A stretch of DNA of 47,236 nt. It comes from Cyclobacteriaceae bacterium. GTDB lineage: Bacteria; Bacteroidota; Bacteroidia; Cytophagales; Cyclobacteriaceae. The translations under genes were made by a program, and so were the position numbers. The stretch covers positions 1 to 47,236 of the forward strand of contig JAGQYM010000024.1 in assembly GCA_020436085.1 (NCBI GenBank), in the 5' to 3' direction. Shown here in pieces: positions 18,548-26,291 of this stretch. Position 1 is the stretch's first letter; each line of letters begins with the position of its first letter. The notes beneath the pieces were generated by a model. That model was not told the DNA's origin, ran no database searches, and saw only the letters and a list, made by a program, of their open reading frames with translations.

Positions 18548-19489
18548 TCACAAAACCGAATGAAAGCTCGGCTTTTCTTTGGCAACGATCTGACTGGCCC
18601 ACCGGCCAATGTATTTCATAGCACTCTTTGAAGTCTCGATGCCATGACCCACATTAGCCAGCACCACTACGTCCTTCAAGTTGGAAATCCAGCGCGAAGC
18701 ATTTTCAATGGACTTGCGGTGAGGAAACAGAATATCCTTGTCGCCCAGGATCACGTAAATGTCATTTTTCACGAGACCAAGTTCCTCAGCCATGTAGTAT
18801 GGCTTCTGTGTCTTGTCAACAAATCGGGTTAACGCAAAATATTCGTAATCAACCATCAGCTCCTCATAAGCTTGATCAACAACATGAAAAGGTTTGCTGA
18901 AAATAGCCTTATCAAGAAAAGTCTGAATGTTCTTTTTTGACGGACTTATGATTGGTAAGAGGTTGTAAAGAAGGTTCCTTGGCTTTAGTGAAAAAGGTTG
19001 CAGGCATCCGGGATTGAGTAAGAAAACACCCTTTACTCTTTCACTGCTGGTAATGCACAGCTTCATGCATATAAGTCCGCCAAATGAAGCTCCCGCAATA
19101 AACACTTTGTCAAGATTCAGTTGATCCAGCACTTCAGCAGCCCACTCTCCATAACCATTGCCACGAATATCGGGCGTTTGACCACTGCTGAGGTTTGGTA
19201 ACCCGTTCGTCTCTACAAGGAAGATTTTAAAGTCACCACGAAGTTCGCTCAAATTGTTATCCAAGTCCCAGAACAACGAGGTAGTTCGTGCCCCCGGGAA
19301 GATGACGATCGACTCTTCCAGGTTGGTATCGGTGTTGATGCCATACACCGTTGTTTTACCTAAAGAGGTATGAAGGGTTATTTCCTGATAACTCCTTCCA
19401 TTTTCTTGCTCCAGCCTCTTCACCCAATCCCGAAACCACTCGCGATCTGAAGCAGGATTTTTGAAATGAGATTTGTACTTAACCTTCAT
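18548..19489 (-). CDS. Alpha/beta hydrolase
   Basis: A 313-residue protein with the alpha/beta-hydrolase pattern. The strand before the oxyanion loop reads ESIVIFPGARTTS (about 59-71), the nucleophile elbow is GASFGG with Ser135, an acidic residue follows in ILGDKDILFP near 271-280 and the likely catalytic His is in NVGHGIE near 290. No signal peptide is seen, so it is probably cytoplasmic. The substrate cannot be named; small esters or lactones are typical for the family. The DUF4249 gene ends 13 nt upstream on the same strand, so this gene may be the last member of the receptor/lipoprotein transcript. Confidence 0.85.
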   Translation of the reverse strand: MKVKYKSHFKNPASDREWFRDWVKRLEQENGRSYQEITLHTSLGKTTVYGINTDTNLEESIVIFPGARTTSLFWDLDNNLSELRGDFKIFLVETNGLPNLSSGQTPDIRGNGYGEWAAEVLDQLNLDKVFIAGASFGGLICMKLCITSSERVKGVFLLNPGCLQPFSLKPRNLLYNLLPIISPSKKNIQTFLDKAIFSKPFHVVDQAYEELMVDYEYFALTRFVDKTQKPYYMAEELGLVKNDIYVILGDKDILFPHRKSIENASRWISNLKDVVVLANVGHGIETSKSAMKYIGRWASQIVAKEKPSFHSVL

Positions 19490-19501
19490 ACCTCTGTCTT
19501 T

Positions 19502-20344
19502 TTATTCCTCAATGGTGATCGTGGCAAAATTTACCGCACTTGCTCTAAACAGTCCCAATGCACCATTGCTCAGGTTGCTTCTTGGGTTGGCAGGAGGAGG
19601 TGAAATCATCCCTCCGTCACTGTTGATAAGTGTGCTTAAGTCATTGTAAAAGAGATAGGCATTTCTCGACAGGCTATAGACTTCAAACTTAGCCTTGTCG
19701 CCTACCGCGAAAAATACAGGTGAAGGAATTCCATCGATATTCTCGCCAATTCCCTCGTCACTTGCATAGTATATATCAGAATTTTCAAAATAATAGGTGA
19801 TTGAGTCATTTCTGTAGAACTTAAATAAGTAATAGTCGTCCGTTTCTTGTGGTTCTTTCATGAAGGCAAGAATCTCATAGAACTTGCCCGTGTCCTTAGG
19901 ATCATCTAGTTCATCTTCATTGATTCTATAAGAAAGAGAGTCGATGTTGGTAACCGAAGCCATTTTATCAGCGGCTTCATAAACTTCGCCTCCTACCTGA
20001 ACCGACAGGCGATAGGTCCTTCCAGGTTGCCCAACAAAATTGCTGTTGTCAAAATAGTATCCTCTTGTTTCAATTTTATCTGTCGGATTGTGAACAAAAG
20101 AGACAGTATTGCCCAGGTCATCTGTTACTGACACAACTGCATCCGTAACTCTTTCAGTAGAGCCTGTTTGGTAAAACCCGGTTGAGCGGGAAACCTTAAC
20201 ATACTGCATGCCCGGTTGATTGGTAACCTGTCCTTCGATTACGATTGCTTCGTTGGCCTGCCTCGAATCGATGACCACAGTCTTTTCGCACGAGAACAGC
20301 GTAGCTGTTAGTGCCAGAGCGGTGATTAATTTTATTGCTTTCAT
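19502..20344 (-). CDS. DUF4249 family lipoprotein
   Basis: A 280-residue protein with a lipoprotein signal peptide; the lipobox LFSC places the lipidated Cys at residue 19. Residues ~30-60 carry the family start pattern IVIEGQVTNQPGMQYVKVSRSTGFYQ, followed by repeated beta segments. DUF4249 proteins are found beside TonB-dependent receptors in Bacteroidota, as here, where the receptor lies 20 nt upstream. The pair probably acts in uptake or sensing of an unknown ligand, with this protein on the outer membrane. A role similar to a SusD-like partner is conceivable but it is not a SusD homologue by motif. Confidence 0.87.
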   Translation of the reverse strand: MKAIKLITALALTATLFSCEKTVVIDSRQANEAIVIEGQVTNQPGMQYVKVSRSTGFYQTGSTERVTDAVVSVTDDLGNTVSFVHNPTDKIETRGYYFDNSNFVGQPGRTYRLSVQVGGEVYEAADKMASVTNIDSLSYRINEDELDDPKDTGKFYEILAFMKEPQETDDYYLFKFYRNDSITYYFENSDIYYASDEGIGENIDGIPSPVFFAVGDKAKFEVYSLSRNAYLFYNDLSTLINSDGGMISPPPANPRSNLSNGALGLFRASAVNFATITIEE

Positions 20345-20364
20345 ATTGATATAGCTCTTAATTC

Positions 20365-22710
20365 TTAAAACTTGAAATTGTAGGTTACGGAAGGGATTAC
20401 CGGGAACAGATAAACCATTCGAGCCTCTTTCTGTGATCCATCTCCTACGATGTTACCGTCTTCATCCTGCATTGTTCTGGTGTAGAGCGTAAATGGATTC
20501 TGACGATTGTAAACGTTGTAGAGTGAGAATACCCATTGTCCATGCCACTTCCTTTCCTTGTGCTTTTGAGGAGTCAAGGTTGCTGACAGATCAAGCCTGT
20601 GAATAGGCGCCAGTTTATAGGCGTTTCTTTCTGTGATCATGTCGACATTGTAGTCTTCAAACTCATAGCGGCCTGAGGGTACGGTAATGGGACGCCCTGA
20701 GCTGTAAGTAAACGTAGCACCGAAAGTCCATTTGCTGCTGAACTCATAAGTTGCTGCCGCATTGAACACATGCCTGCGGTCATAGTTGGCCAAATAAGCT
20801 TTACCTTGATTTACGCCAGGCACCGTTCTGGTTACTTTAGACAAAGTGTAGCTCGCGAAGCCAGTAAATTTTCCTTCAGTCTTTTCTGCAAGGAATTCTA
20901 TTCCGTAAGCTGTTGATTGACCTTGACGAAACTCCACTGCGAGGTCTTTGTTGAAAAACACGTTGGCGTTGTCAGCAAACTCAGTTACATCCTGAAGCTC
21001 TTTGTAGAAAGCTTCGGCCGACAGCTCGATGTTGTGGTCGTTCAGATTTCTGAAATATCCCAGCGCAACCTGATCAGCAATCTGTGGTTTCAAATAATAA
21101 CCACTCGGATTCCAGGTGTTAAAAGGAACAGGGATCGTACCATTGGTGATGAGGTGTGTGTTCTGCACCATTCTGTTGTACGAAGCCTTGATGGAGCTTT
21201 TGTCGTTTACGGCATATCTCAATGAGAATCTTGGCTCTACGTTGATGTAGGTTTTTATATTCTCGAATGAGCCGTAATGTAATGTGTCAATTCGGGTAAT
21301 AGTCACATTGTCGGTTGGGTCAGCATAAACTGCGATGTCAGCTTTGCCAATGTTTTGGAATATCGACAAGCGGGCACCATAGCTGATATTTATCTTGTCG
21401 CTGAGCTTTTGCTGATTGTCAATATAGAGTGCATGGTCAAGTGCAAATTGCTTGTCCATCCTCACGGTTTCGTAAATGGAATTTTGACTATTGGGTGAGA
21501 TAACACCTGGTTGAAATCTTCTGTAACTTATCTGATAGCCAAAACTCAATTCATTCTCAGGAGTGATGAAATAAGTAAGATCATTGTTGATGCTGAACTG
21601 CTGCACGCGCGACTTCCATACAAAACCCTGAAGCGGATCATCAAAGTCTAATTTGTAGTCAAAGTTGCTGGCGATAAGTGTGGTGTTGGAAAACAACCGG
21701 TCGCTGAAAAGGTGATTCCACCGGAAAGTACCTGTTGCGTTACCCCACCCGAACCCAAGATTCTGATCGAGATTAAACTCATCACGCCCTGCGTAAAAGG
21801 CGAGGTAGTAGCGATTTTTATTATCTGGCTTCCAGTTGAGTTTAGTGTTGATATCGTAGAAGGAAACCGTGTTGTTTTTGCCTGCAGCTTTCAGAAATAA
21901 ATCAGCATACGATCTTCTTCCTGACACGATGAATGAACTCTTGTCCTTTCGAAGGGGCCCCTCCACCATCAAACGGCTGGCAAGTGATCCGATGCCACCG
22001 CTACCTGCTACATGCTGATTGTTTCCATCTTTAGTTCTCACTTCAAGTATAGAGCTCAGCCTTCCGCCAAACCGGCTGGGGATACCTCCGCGATAGAGCT
22101 CAGATTCCTTGATCACGTCTGCATTAAATACAGAAAACAGTCCGAACAAGTGAGACGGATCATAGATCGGTGCTTCATCGATTAGGATCAGATTTTGATC
22201 GGCACTACCTCCTCTAACGAAGTAGCTTGACGTTCCTTCGCCTGCCGAAATCACACCGGGTTGCATCTGCACGTTTTTGATGATATCAACTTCTCCCATT
22301 ACGGCTGGAAGTTTTCTTACCTGATCGATGTTGATTTCACGCTTGCTCATTTGCAAGCTTGTGACATTCGCATCATCACGCTCAGCCGTCACCACAATCT
22401 CTTCCATTTCCATTACTTCTGGAGCGAGGTTCATATTGAGCTCAACATTACTGGTTAATGTGATCTCCTTTATCTGTGTGGTAAATCCAATGTAGCTGAA
22501 TTGAAGATGATAGGTTCCTGGATTCAGTGTAAGTGAATAGAACCCGTACACGTTGGTGACTGTACCAGTCTGCAGTTCATTGACGTAAACAGTTACGCCA
22601 ATGAGCTCTTCACCATTGGATTTATCCTTGATATATCCACTGACCGTTGACTTTTGTTGGCCGAATGAGATGATGGGTACTAAAAGAGCGGCAAGTAAAA
22701 TTATTCGCAT
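20365..22710 (-). CDS. TonB-dependent outer-membrane receptor with carboxypeptidase-like domain
   Basis: A 781-residue receptor. A signal peptide (about residues 1-17, ending ISFGQ) precedes a carboxypeptidase-regulatory-like beta domain (GYIKDKSNGEELIGVTVYV, to about 100). The plug domain follows with VRKLPAVMGEVDIIKNVQMQPGV near 130-155 and YFVRGGSADQNLILIDEAPIYDPSHLFG near 163-190. The remainder is a 22-strand-type barrel ending in an aromatic residue (SVTYNFKF), as expected for outer-membrane insertion. There is no obvious N-terminal TonB/sigma signalling domain. It is followed by a DUF4249 lipoprotein, a common Bacteroidota pairing. The ligand is unknown. Confidence 0.93.
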   Translation of the reverse strand: MRIILLAALLVPIISFGQQKSTVSGYIKDKSNGEELIGVTVYVNELQTGTVTNVYGFYSLTLNPGTYHLQFSYIGFTTQIKEITLTSNVELNMNLAPEVMEMEEIVVTAERDDANVTSLQMSKREINIDQVRKLPAVMGEVDIIKNVQMQPGVISAGEGTSSYFVRGGSADQNLILIDEAPIYDPSHLFGLFSVFNADVIKESELYRGGIPSRFGGRLSSILEVRTKDGNNQHVAGSGGIGSLASRLMVEGPLRKDKSSFIVSGRRSYADLFLKAAGKNNTVSFYDINTKLNWKPDNKNRYYLAFYAGRDEFNLDQNLGFGWGNATGTFRWNHLFSDRLFSNTTLIASNFDYKLDFDDPLQGFVWKSRVQQFSINNDLTYFITPENELSFGYQISYRRFQPGVISPNSQNSIYETVRMDKQFALDHALYIDNQQKLSDKINISYGARLSIFQNIGKADIAVYADPTDNVTITRIDTLHYGSFENIKTYINVEPRFSLRYAVNDKSSIKASYNRMVQNTHLITNGTIPVPFNTWNPSGYYLKPQIADQVALGYFRNLNDHNIELSAEAFYKELQDVTEFADNANVFFNKDLAVEFRQGQSTAYGIEFLAEKTEGKFTGFASYTLSKVTRTVPGVNQGKAYLANYDRRHVFNAAATYEFSSKWTFGATFTYSSGRPITVPSGRYEFEDYNVDMITERNAYKLAPIHRLDLSATLTPQKHKERKWHGQWVFSLYNVYNRQNPFTLYTRTMQDEDGNIVGDGSQKEARMVYLFPVIPSVTYNFKF

Positions 22711-22934
22711 TAATCAAAATTTTTTAGCTGCGTTTACGGGAGAGTAAGGACAATGGCTAAAAAATATTTGATTTTATTTTTATGAATTTTTGCAACAAAA
22801 TTCTCCTTACCCTTAAACGAACGAAGCAGAGCGATTTTGAGAGAATTAAAACGTAGCTAAGAAAGAATTGCCGAAAGAATAGTTGGTCGATTCGTTGATC
22901 GCAACGATATTCTTCTCGTGTAAAGGTTACACGA

Positions 22935-23174
22935 TTAAAGTAGTCCGCTTGAATATAAATTGAACTCCATCGCACTTACTTCTTCGAAAGCGTCCACTTC
23001 AAGGTCATCCCATATCTGCTCATCAAAGGCTAACGCTCGTTTACTTGTTTCACCATCATTTGAAACAAGCAACTCATTTCCGGTAAGGTGAACAGGGTCT
23101 ACCTTTAACAGAATTTTACCGTCAGCCATTTCTTTTTTGAAATAACGGTGAACGATATTTGATTTTAGACTCAT
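22935..23174 (-). CDS. Small acidic protein of unknown function
   Basis: A 79-residue open frame ending in LYSSGLL. I do not recognise a family. Its composition looks like a real protein: balanced charge, acidic C-terminal half (FDEQIWDDLEVDAFEEV) and no run of rare residues. It is divergent from the acetyltransferase gene, and the two start codons overlap: CAT (23172-23174) reads ATG on the minus strand while ATG on the plus strand begins at 23173. Predicted cytoplasmic, with beta-like segments (KILLKVD, NELLVSND). It may be regulated together with the divergent gene. Chance ORF remains possible. Confidence 0.55.
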   Translation of the reverse strand: MSLKSNIVHRYFKKEMADGKILLKVDPVHLTGNELLVSNDGETSKRALAFDEQIWDDLEVDAFEEVSAMEFNLYSSGLL

Positions 23175-23724
23175 GGAAATAGCGCGATTACCTGACCAGT
23201 TTGAAACACAACGTCTGATTTTACAGCGGCTAAAATACGAAGACGCAGAGGAGATTTTCTACGCTTATGCCAGCAAGTCTGAGGCTACCCGTTTTGTTTC
23301 CTGGCCGACACACAGTAAAGTGGCTGATACCAGGCGTTATTTGTCGTCTGCTATTCCAGCCTGGCTGTCTGCCAAAGAGTTTAACTACACTCTTCGGTTA
23401 AAAGCTCAAAACAAACTGATTGGTGCAATAGGCGCAGTCAATGACGATGGTAAAATCCAGATCGGGTACATTATTAGCCCTGCCTCATGGAATCAGGGTT
23501 TTGCAACAGAAGCGTGTCGGGCTTTATTAGGCCAACTAATTAAACTTCCCTTCGTATTCAAAATCTGGACTTTTGTTGATGCTGAGAACACCGCTTCTTT
23601 GGCGGTGCTAAAAAAGTGTGGACTGGCAGAGGAGGCAAGACTCAGTCTTTGGCATAGATTTGTAAATCAGGATAACATACCTAAAGACTGTATCTTACTC
23701 GACTTCCCACTAAAAGGAAGATGA
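23173..23724 (+). CDS. GNAT acetyltransferase, RimJ/RimL type
   Basis: A 183-residue GNAT-fold protein. The N-terminus has the usual FETQRLILQRLKYEDAEEIF start, the middle contains IGAIGAVNDDGKIQIGYIISPASWNQGFATEACRALL (acetyl-CoA-binding region with the GFATEA motif), and the C-terminal part has FVDAENTASLAVLKKCGL, typical for the RimJ/RimL subfamily. Such enzymes transfer acetyl from acetyl-CoA to an amine, often on a protein N-terminus or a small molecule; the target here is unknown. Its stop codon overlaps the start of the cyclase gene (ATGA at 23721-23724), so the two are probably translated together. Confidence 0.9.
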   Translation: MEIARLPDQFETQRLILQRLKYEDAEEIFYAYASKSEATRFVSWPTHSKVADTRRYLSSAIPAWLSAKEFNYTLRLKAQNKLIGAIGAVNDDGKIQIGYIISPASWNQGFATEACRALLGQLIKLPFVFKIWTFVDAENTASLAVLKKCGLAEEARLSLWHRFVNQDNIPKDCILLDFPLKGR

Positions 23725-25004
23725 AACTATCGGATAAACTATATGACGAGTTTGAAAACGAGCTAGCCAAAAGCGAACTGCAAAGGGCTATGCTGTTGGT
23801 GGGGGTGTTTACCGTGGGCATCTTGGTCATGACACTAAACTATTTCATTCTTGACGACTCCGTGATCAGGTTTTATGGTGGTGATTCGGCATACTTCTTT
23901 GGTATGGGTTGGGTATTAATATTTGTGCTGTACGAGGTGTTGATGGTGTGGTTGATAAAAAAGTTTACCTCCCGTGGCAAAAAGATTAGCACTCGATTTA
24001 AAGTAGTGCAAACCACGATTGAGATCACCTATATGGGTTTGTTGATCCTGTATCTTGTAGACATCAAAAACATCTATCAGTTCATTGATTCCCCCATTCA
24101 GTTTATCTATTTCTTCTTTATCATCTTGTCAATACTTCACCTTGACTATCGCTTGAGTTTGCTTGCCGGAGCGCTGGCAGCGTTTCAGTTTGGTGGAATA
24201 ATTTACTACGCTTACAACCTGGCAGGGATTCCGATTCGCTACATGCCGTCCCTTCCTGAGAATGGATTTTATCTACGATGCGTGATGTATTTGTTTGCTG
24301 CAGCAATGGCAGCATTTGTGGCGGAAGAAGTAAAGCGAAGACTACGCTCGTCACTTGAATTTAAATTCCAAAAAAGTGAAATAGAAATTCACCTTGGGCA
24401 ACAGGTTTCAAGAGAGATATTGGCCACACTTACGCAAGAAGGAGGTAAGCCGAAAAGACTTCACGCCACCGTGCTCGCGCTCGACATCAGAGGATTTACC
24501 AAATTTGCTGAAGGCCGCAGCCCAGATGAAATTCTTGACTTCCAAAACAAGTTCTTTGGGCCTGTTCTCGAAATCATTAATCAACATCGCGGAGTTGTAA
24601 ACCAGATTTTAGGAGATGGCGTCATGGCGACCTTTGGTGCGCCCAGCCCAAACCCTCTGCATGCCGACATGGCCTTTCAGGCATCTCTGGCGATTATCAA
24701 AAAAGTGAAAGAGCTAAGCACTTCTGGGGTGATACCAGAAACCAAAGTGGGCATGGGCATTCACTCGGGCGAAGTGATCACCGGCAACATCGGTAACGAA
24801 AGCAGGAAACAGTATTCAATAAGTGGGAAGGCCGTGATTATAGCATTTCGTGTTGAGCAACTTAACAAAGACTTTGGCTCTCAGTTGTTGATCACCGAAG
24901 AGGTGAGAAGGAGTGTAGTGTTGGGTAATATTTCAACACAGTCAATGGGCCCGGTTTCCCTCAAGGGATTGGAGAATCAGGTAGAAGTTCACAAAGTGAG
25001 TTGA
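23721..25004 (+). CDS. Membrane-anchored class III nucleotidyl cyclase with altered active site
   Basis: A 427-residue protein. Six hydrophobic helices (about 24-43, 58-80, 98-115, 123-140, 145-165 and 185-202) lead through a short helix to a class III cyclase domain (about 248-405). Both metal-binding Asp residues are present: Asp255 in LDIRGF and Asp299 in LGDGVMATFG. By alignment to the family, the purine-contacting Lys is Gln295, the second base-contact site is Ser366 (YSISGK), the transition-state Asn is replaced by Ile373 (AVIIAFR) while Arg377 is kept. The substrate is therefore uncertain: cAMP, cGMP, cCMP or cUMP synthesis, or weak activity. It overlaps the GNAT gene (ATGA) and ends one base from the oppositely oriented HD-PycTM gene. 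Confidence 0.88.
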   Translation: MKLSDKLYDEFENELAKSELQRAMLLVGVFTVGILVMTLNYFILDDSVIRFYGGDSAYFFGMGWVLIFVLYEVLMVWLIKKFTSRGKKISTRFKVVQTTIEITYMGLLILYLVDIKNIYQFIDSPIQFIYFFFIILSILHLDYRLSLLAGALAAFQFGGIIYYAYNLAGIPIRYMPSLPENGFYLRCVMYLFAAAMAAFVAEEVKRRLRSSLEFKFQKSEIEIHLGQQVSREILATLTQEGGKPKRLHATVLALDIRGFTKFAEGRSPDEILDFQNKFFGPVLEIINQHRGVVNQILGDGVMATFGAPSPNPLHADMAFQASLAIIKKVKELSTSGVIPETKVGMGIHSGEVITGNIGNESRKQYSISGKAVIIAFRVEQLNKDFGSQLLITEEVRRSVVLGNISTQSMGPVSLKGLENQVEVHKVS

Positions 25005-25005
25005 T

Positions 25006-26199
25006 CTAGTAATAGAACATCAGCATCGCGATCATGAAGGCGAGGATGGAAGCCACGAACCCAAACATGAAGATGCTGTAGGAGATGCGAAGGAGTTTAT
25101 ACTTCCTCGCCAGTACCTTTCCATTGAAATAGATGTCTTTGATGATGCTGCCGTAAAGGAAATCAGAATCTTTCATCATCTCCTTTACACCCCACTCATA
25201 GTTGTCGAGTTGCATGCCGTGAAAGTTTCCGAAGAAAAGCAGATTGGTTTTCTTTTGCTTAATGTCTTCAGTGGTGAATTTTCCGGAAGAGATGTTAGGC
25301 CTGGTGGCCAATACAGCATAAACAATGGTAAGCAAGCAAGAGAATACCAACATTACGGTTGGCACGAGCAAATCGGGGAACTCTTCAAGTTTTCTAAACA
25401 ACACCGACACGATAACTGAAAGAATAATGGCGTTGATCGACACCATAATGTTAGCCTTTGAATCGGCCATCTCACTTAGCGTGATGTGATTTTGTGATGT
25501 GATTCGAAACATCGTTTCAATACCGCGTTCCGGTTTGGATCCTTTGTCCATTTTGCGTTGGAGTTTTTCCAGATCCTTCTCCAACTGCTTCACATATCCT
25601 TTATCAAATTCAGGATTCAATCTCTTCCTGAGCTTCTTAATATTCTTACGCTTTTTTTCTTCCAGCACCTCTTTCCCGTAAGGCGTGAAGTATTTATGGC
25701 TTTCAAGAAATTGAAGATTGAAATTAATCCACTCTTCATCGGTAAATTTCTTATCCTTGGTTTGAGCCATCTCCTCTCGCAACTTGGAACTGACCTCAAA
25801 CAAATCGCCATTGGCCAGGTGCGACAGATCTGCATCGCATAAAACTTCCCCAACAATGTCCTTAGGGTTTTGCGGCATCATCGTGGCCTGAATTGCATCA
25901 TTCACGGCTTTGATTTTTGTTTCCGATGCACCCCATTCCCGCAACAACTTTTCAGCCGCTTCCGCAGAATAGTGCTCGTGCGATTCGCAACCCTTCATAT
26001 AACCTGTGTCGTGAATCCAGGCTGCAATCAACGCAGTTTCCATCTGGTCATCGGTCAATCCCGATTTGGCGCCAATTTCGGTTACCGCCTGTGCCACCTG
26101 CTGGGTATGCCGAATGTTATGATAAGCAAACTTGTCGGGCAGCTCCTTCAAGACGGACTCCGCATAGCTTTTGGACTTATCAAGTAAATTCGAATTCAT
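25006..26199 (-). CDS. HD phosphohydrolase fused to Pycsar-effector transmembrane (PycTM) domain
   Basis: A 397-residue, two-part membrane protein. The N-terminal HD domain (about 15-150) has all expected metal ligands: YHNIRHT (His27, His31), WIHDTGY (His63-Asp64), HEHY near 74-77 and CDADLSH (Asp122/124). A charged, likely coiled-coil linker spans about 175-222. The C-terminal part (about 235-397) has three hydrophobic helices (250-268, 278-298, 372-396) and the ITLSEMADSKANIMVSINAI segment typical of the PycTM/DUF5706 domain. In Pycsar anti-phage systems PycTM proteins are membrane effectors triggered by cyclic pyrimidine nucleotides. Here the HD part could degrade a nucleotide. HD-PycTM proteins also occur without a cyclase, so a defence role is unproven. 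Confidence 0.87.
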   Translation of the reverse strand: MNSNLLDKSKSYAESVLKELPDKFAYHNIRHTQQVAQAVTEIGAKSGLTDDQMETALIAAWIHDTGYMKGCESHEHYSAEAAEKLLREWGASETKIKAVNDAIQATMMPQNPKDIVGEVLCDADLSHLANGDLFEVSSKLREEMAQTKDKKFTDEEWINFNLQFLESHKYFTPYGKEVLEEKKRKNIKKLRKRLNPEFDKGYVKQLEKDLEKLQRKMDKGSKPERGIETMFRITSQNHITLSEMADSKANIMVSINAIILSVIVSVLFRKLEEFPDLLVPTVMLVFSCLLTIVYAVLATRPNISSGKFTTEDIKQKKTNLLFFGNFHGMQLDNYEWGVKEMMKDSDFLYGSIIKDIYFNGKVLARKYKLLRISYSIFMFGFVASILAFMIAMLMFYY

Positions 26200-26291
26200 T
26201 GCGATTTTAGGCGCTTAAAACTATCAAAATTTCACAAGATTTGTATCTGCCAAATAGTGACGGGCCTCATTTGAGGAAGGGAACGAACTAA

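Noticed and set aside
22757-22975. 72-residue minus-strand frame before the receptor gene
   Set aside because: It overlaps the end of the 79-residue gene, is rich in Arg, Phe and Ile as AT-rich non-coding DNA gives, and has no recognisable features.
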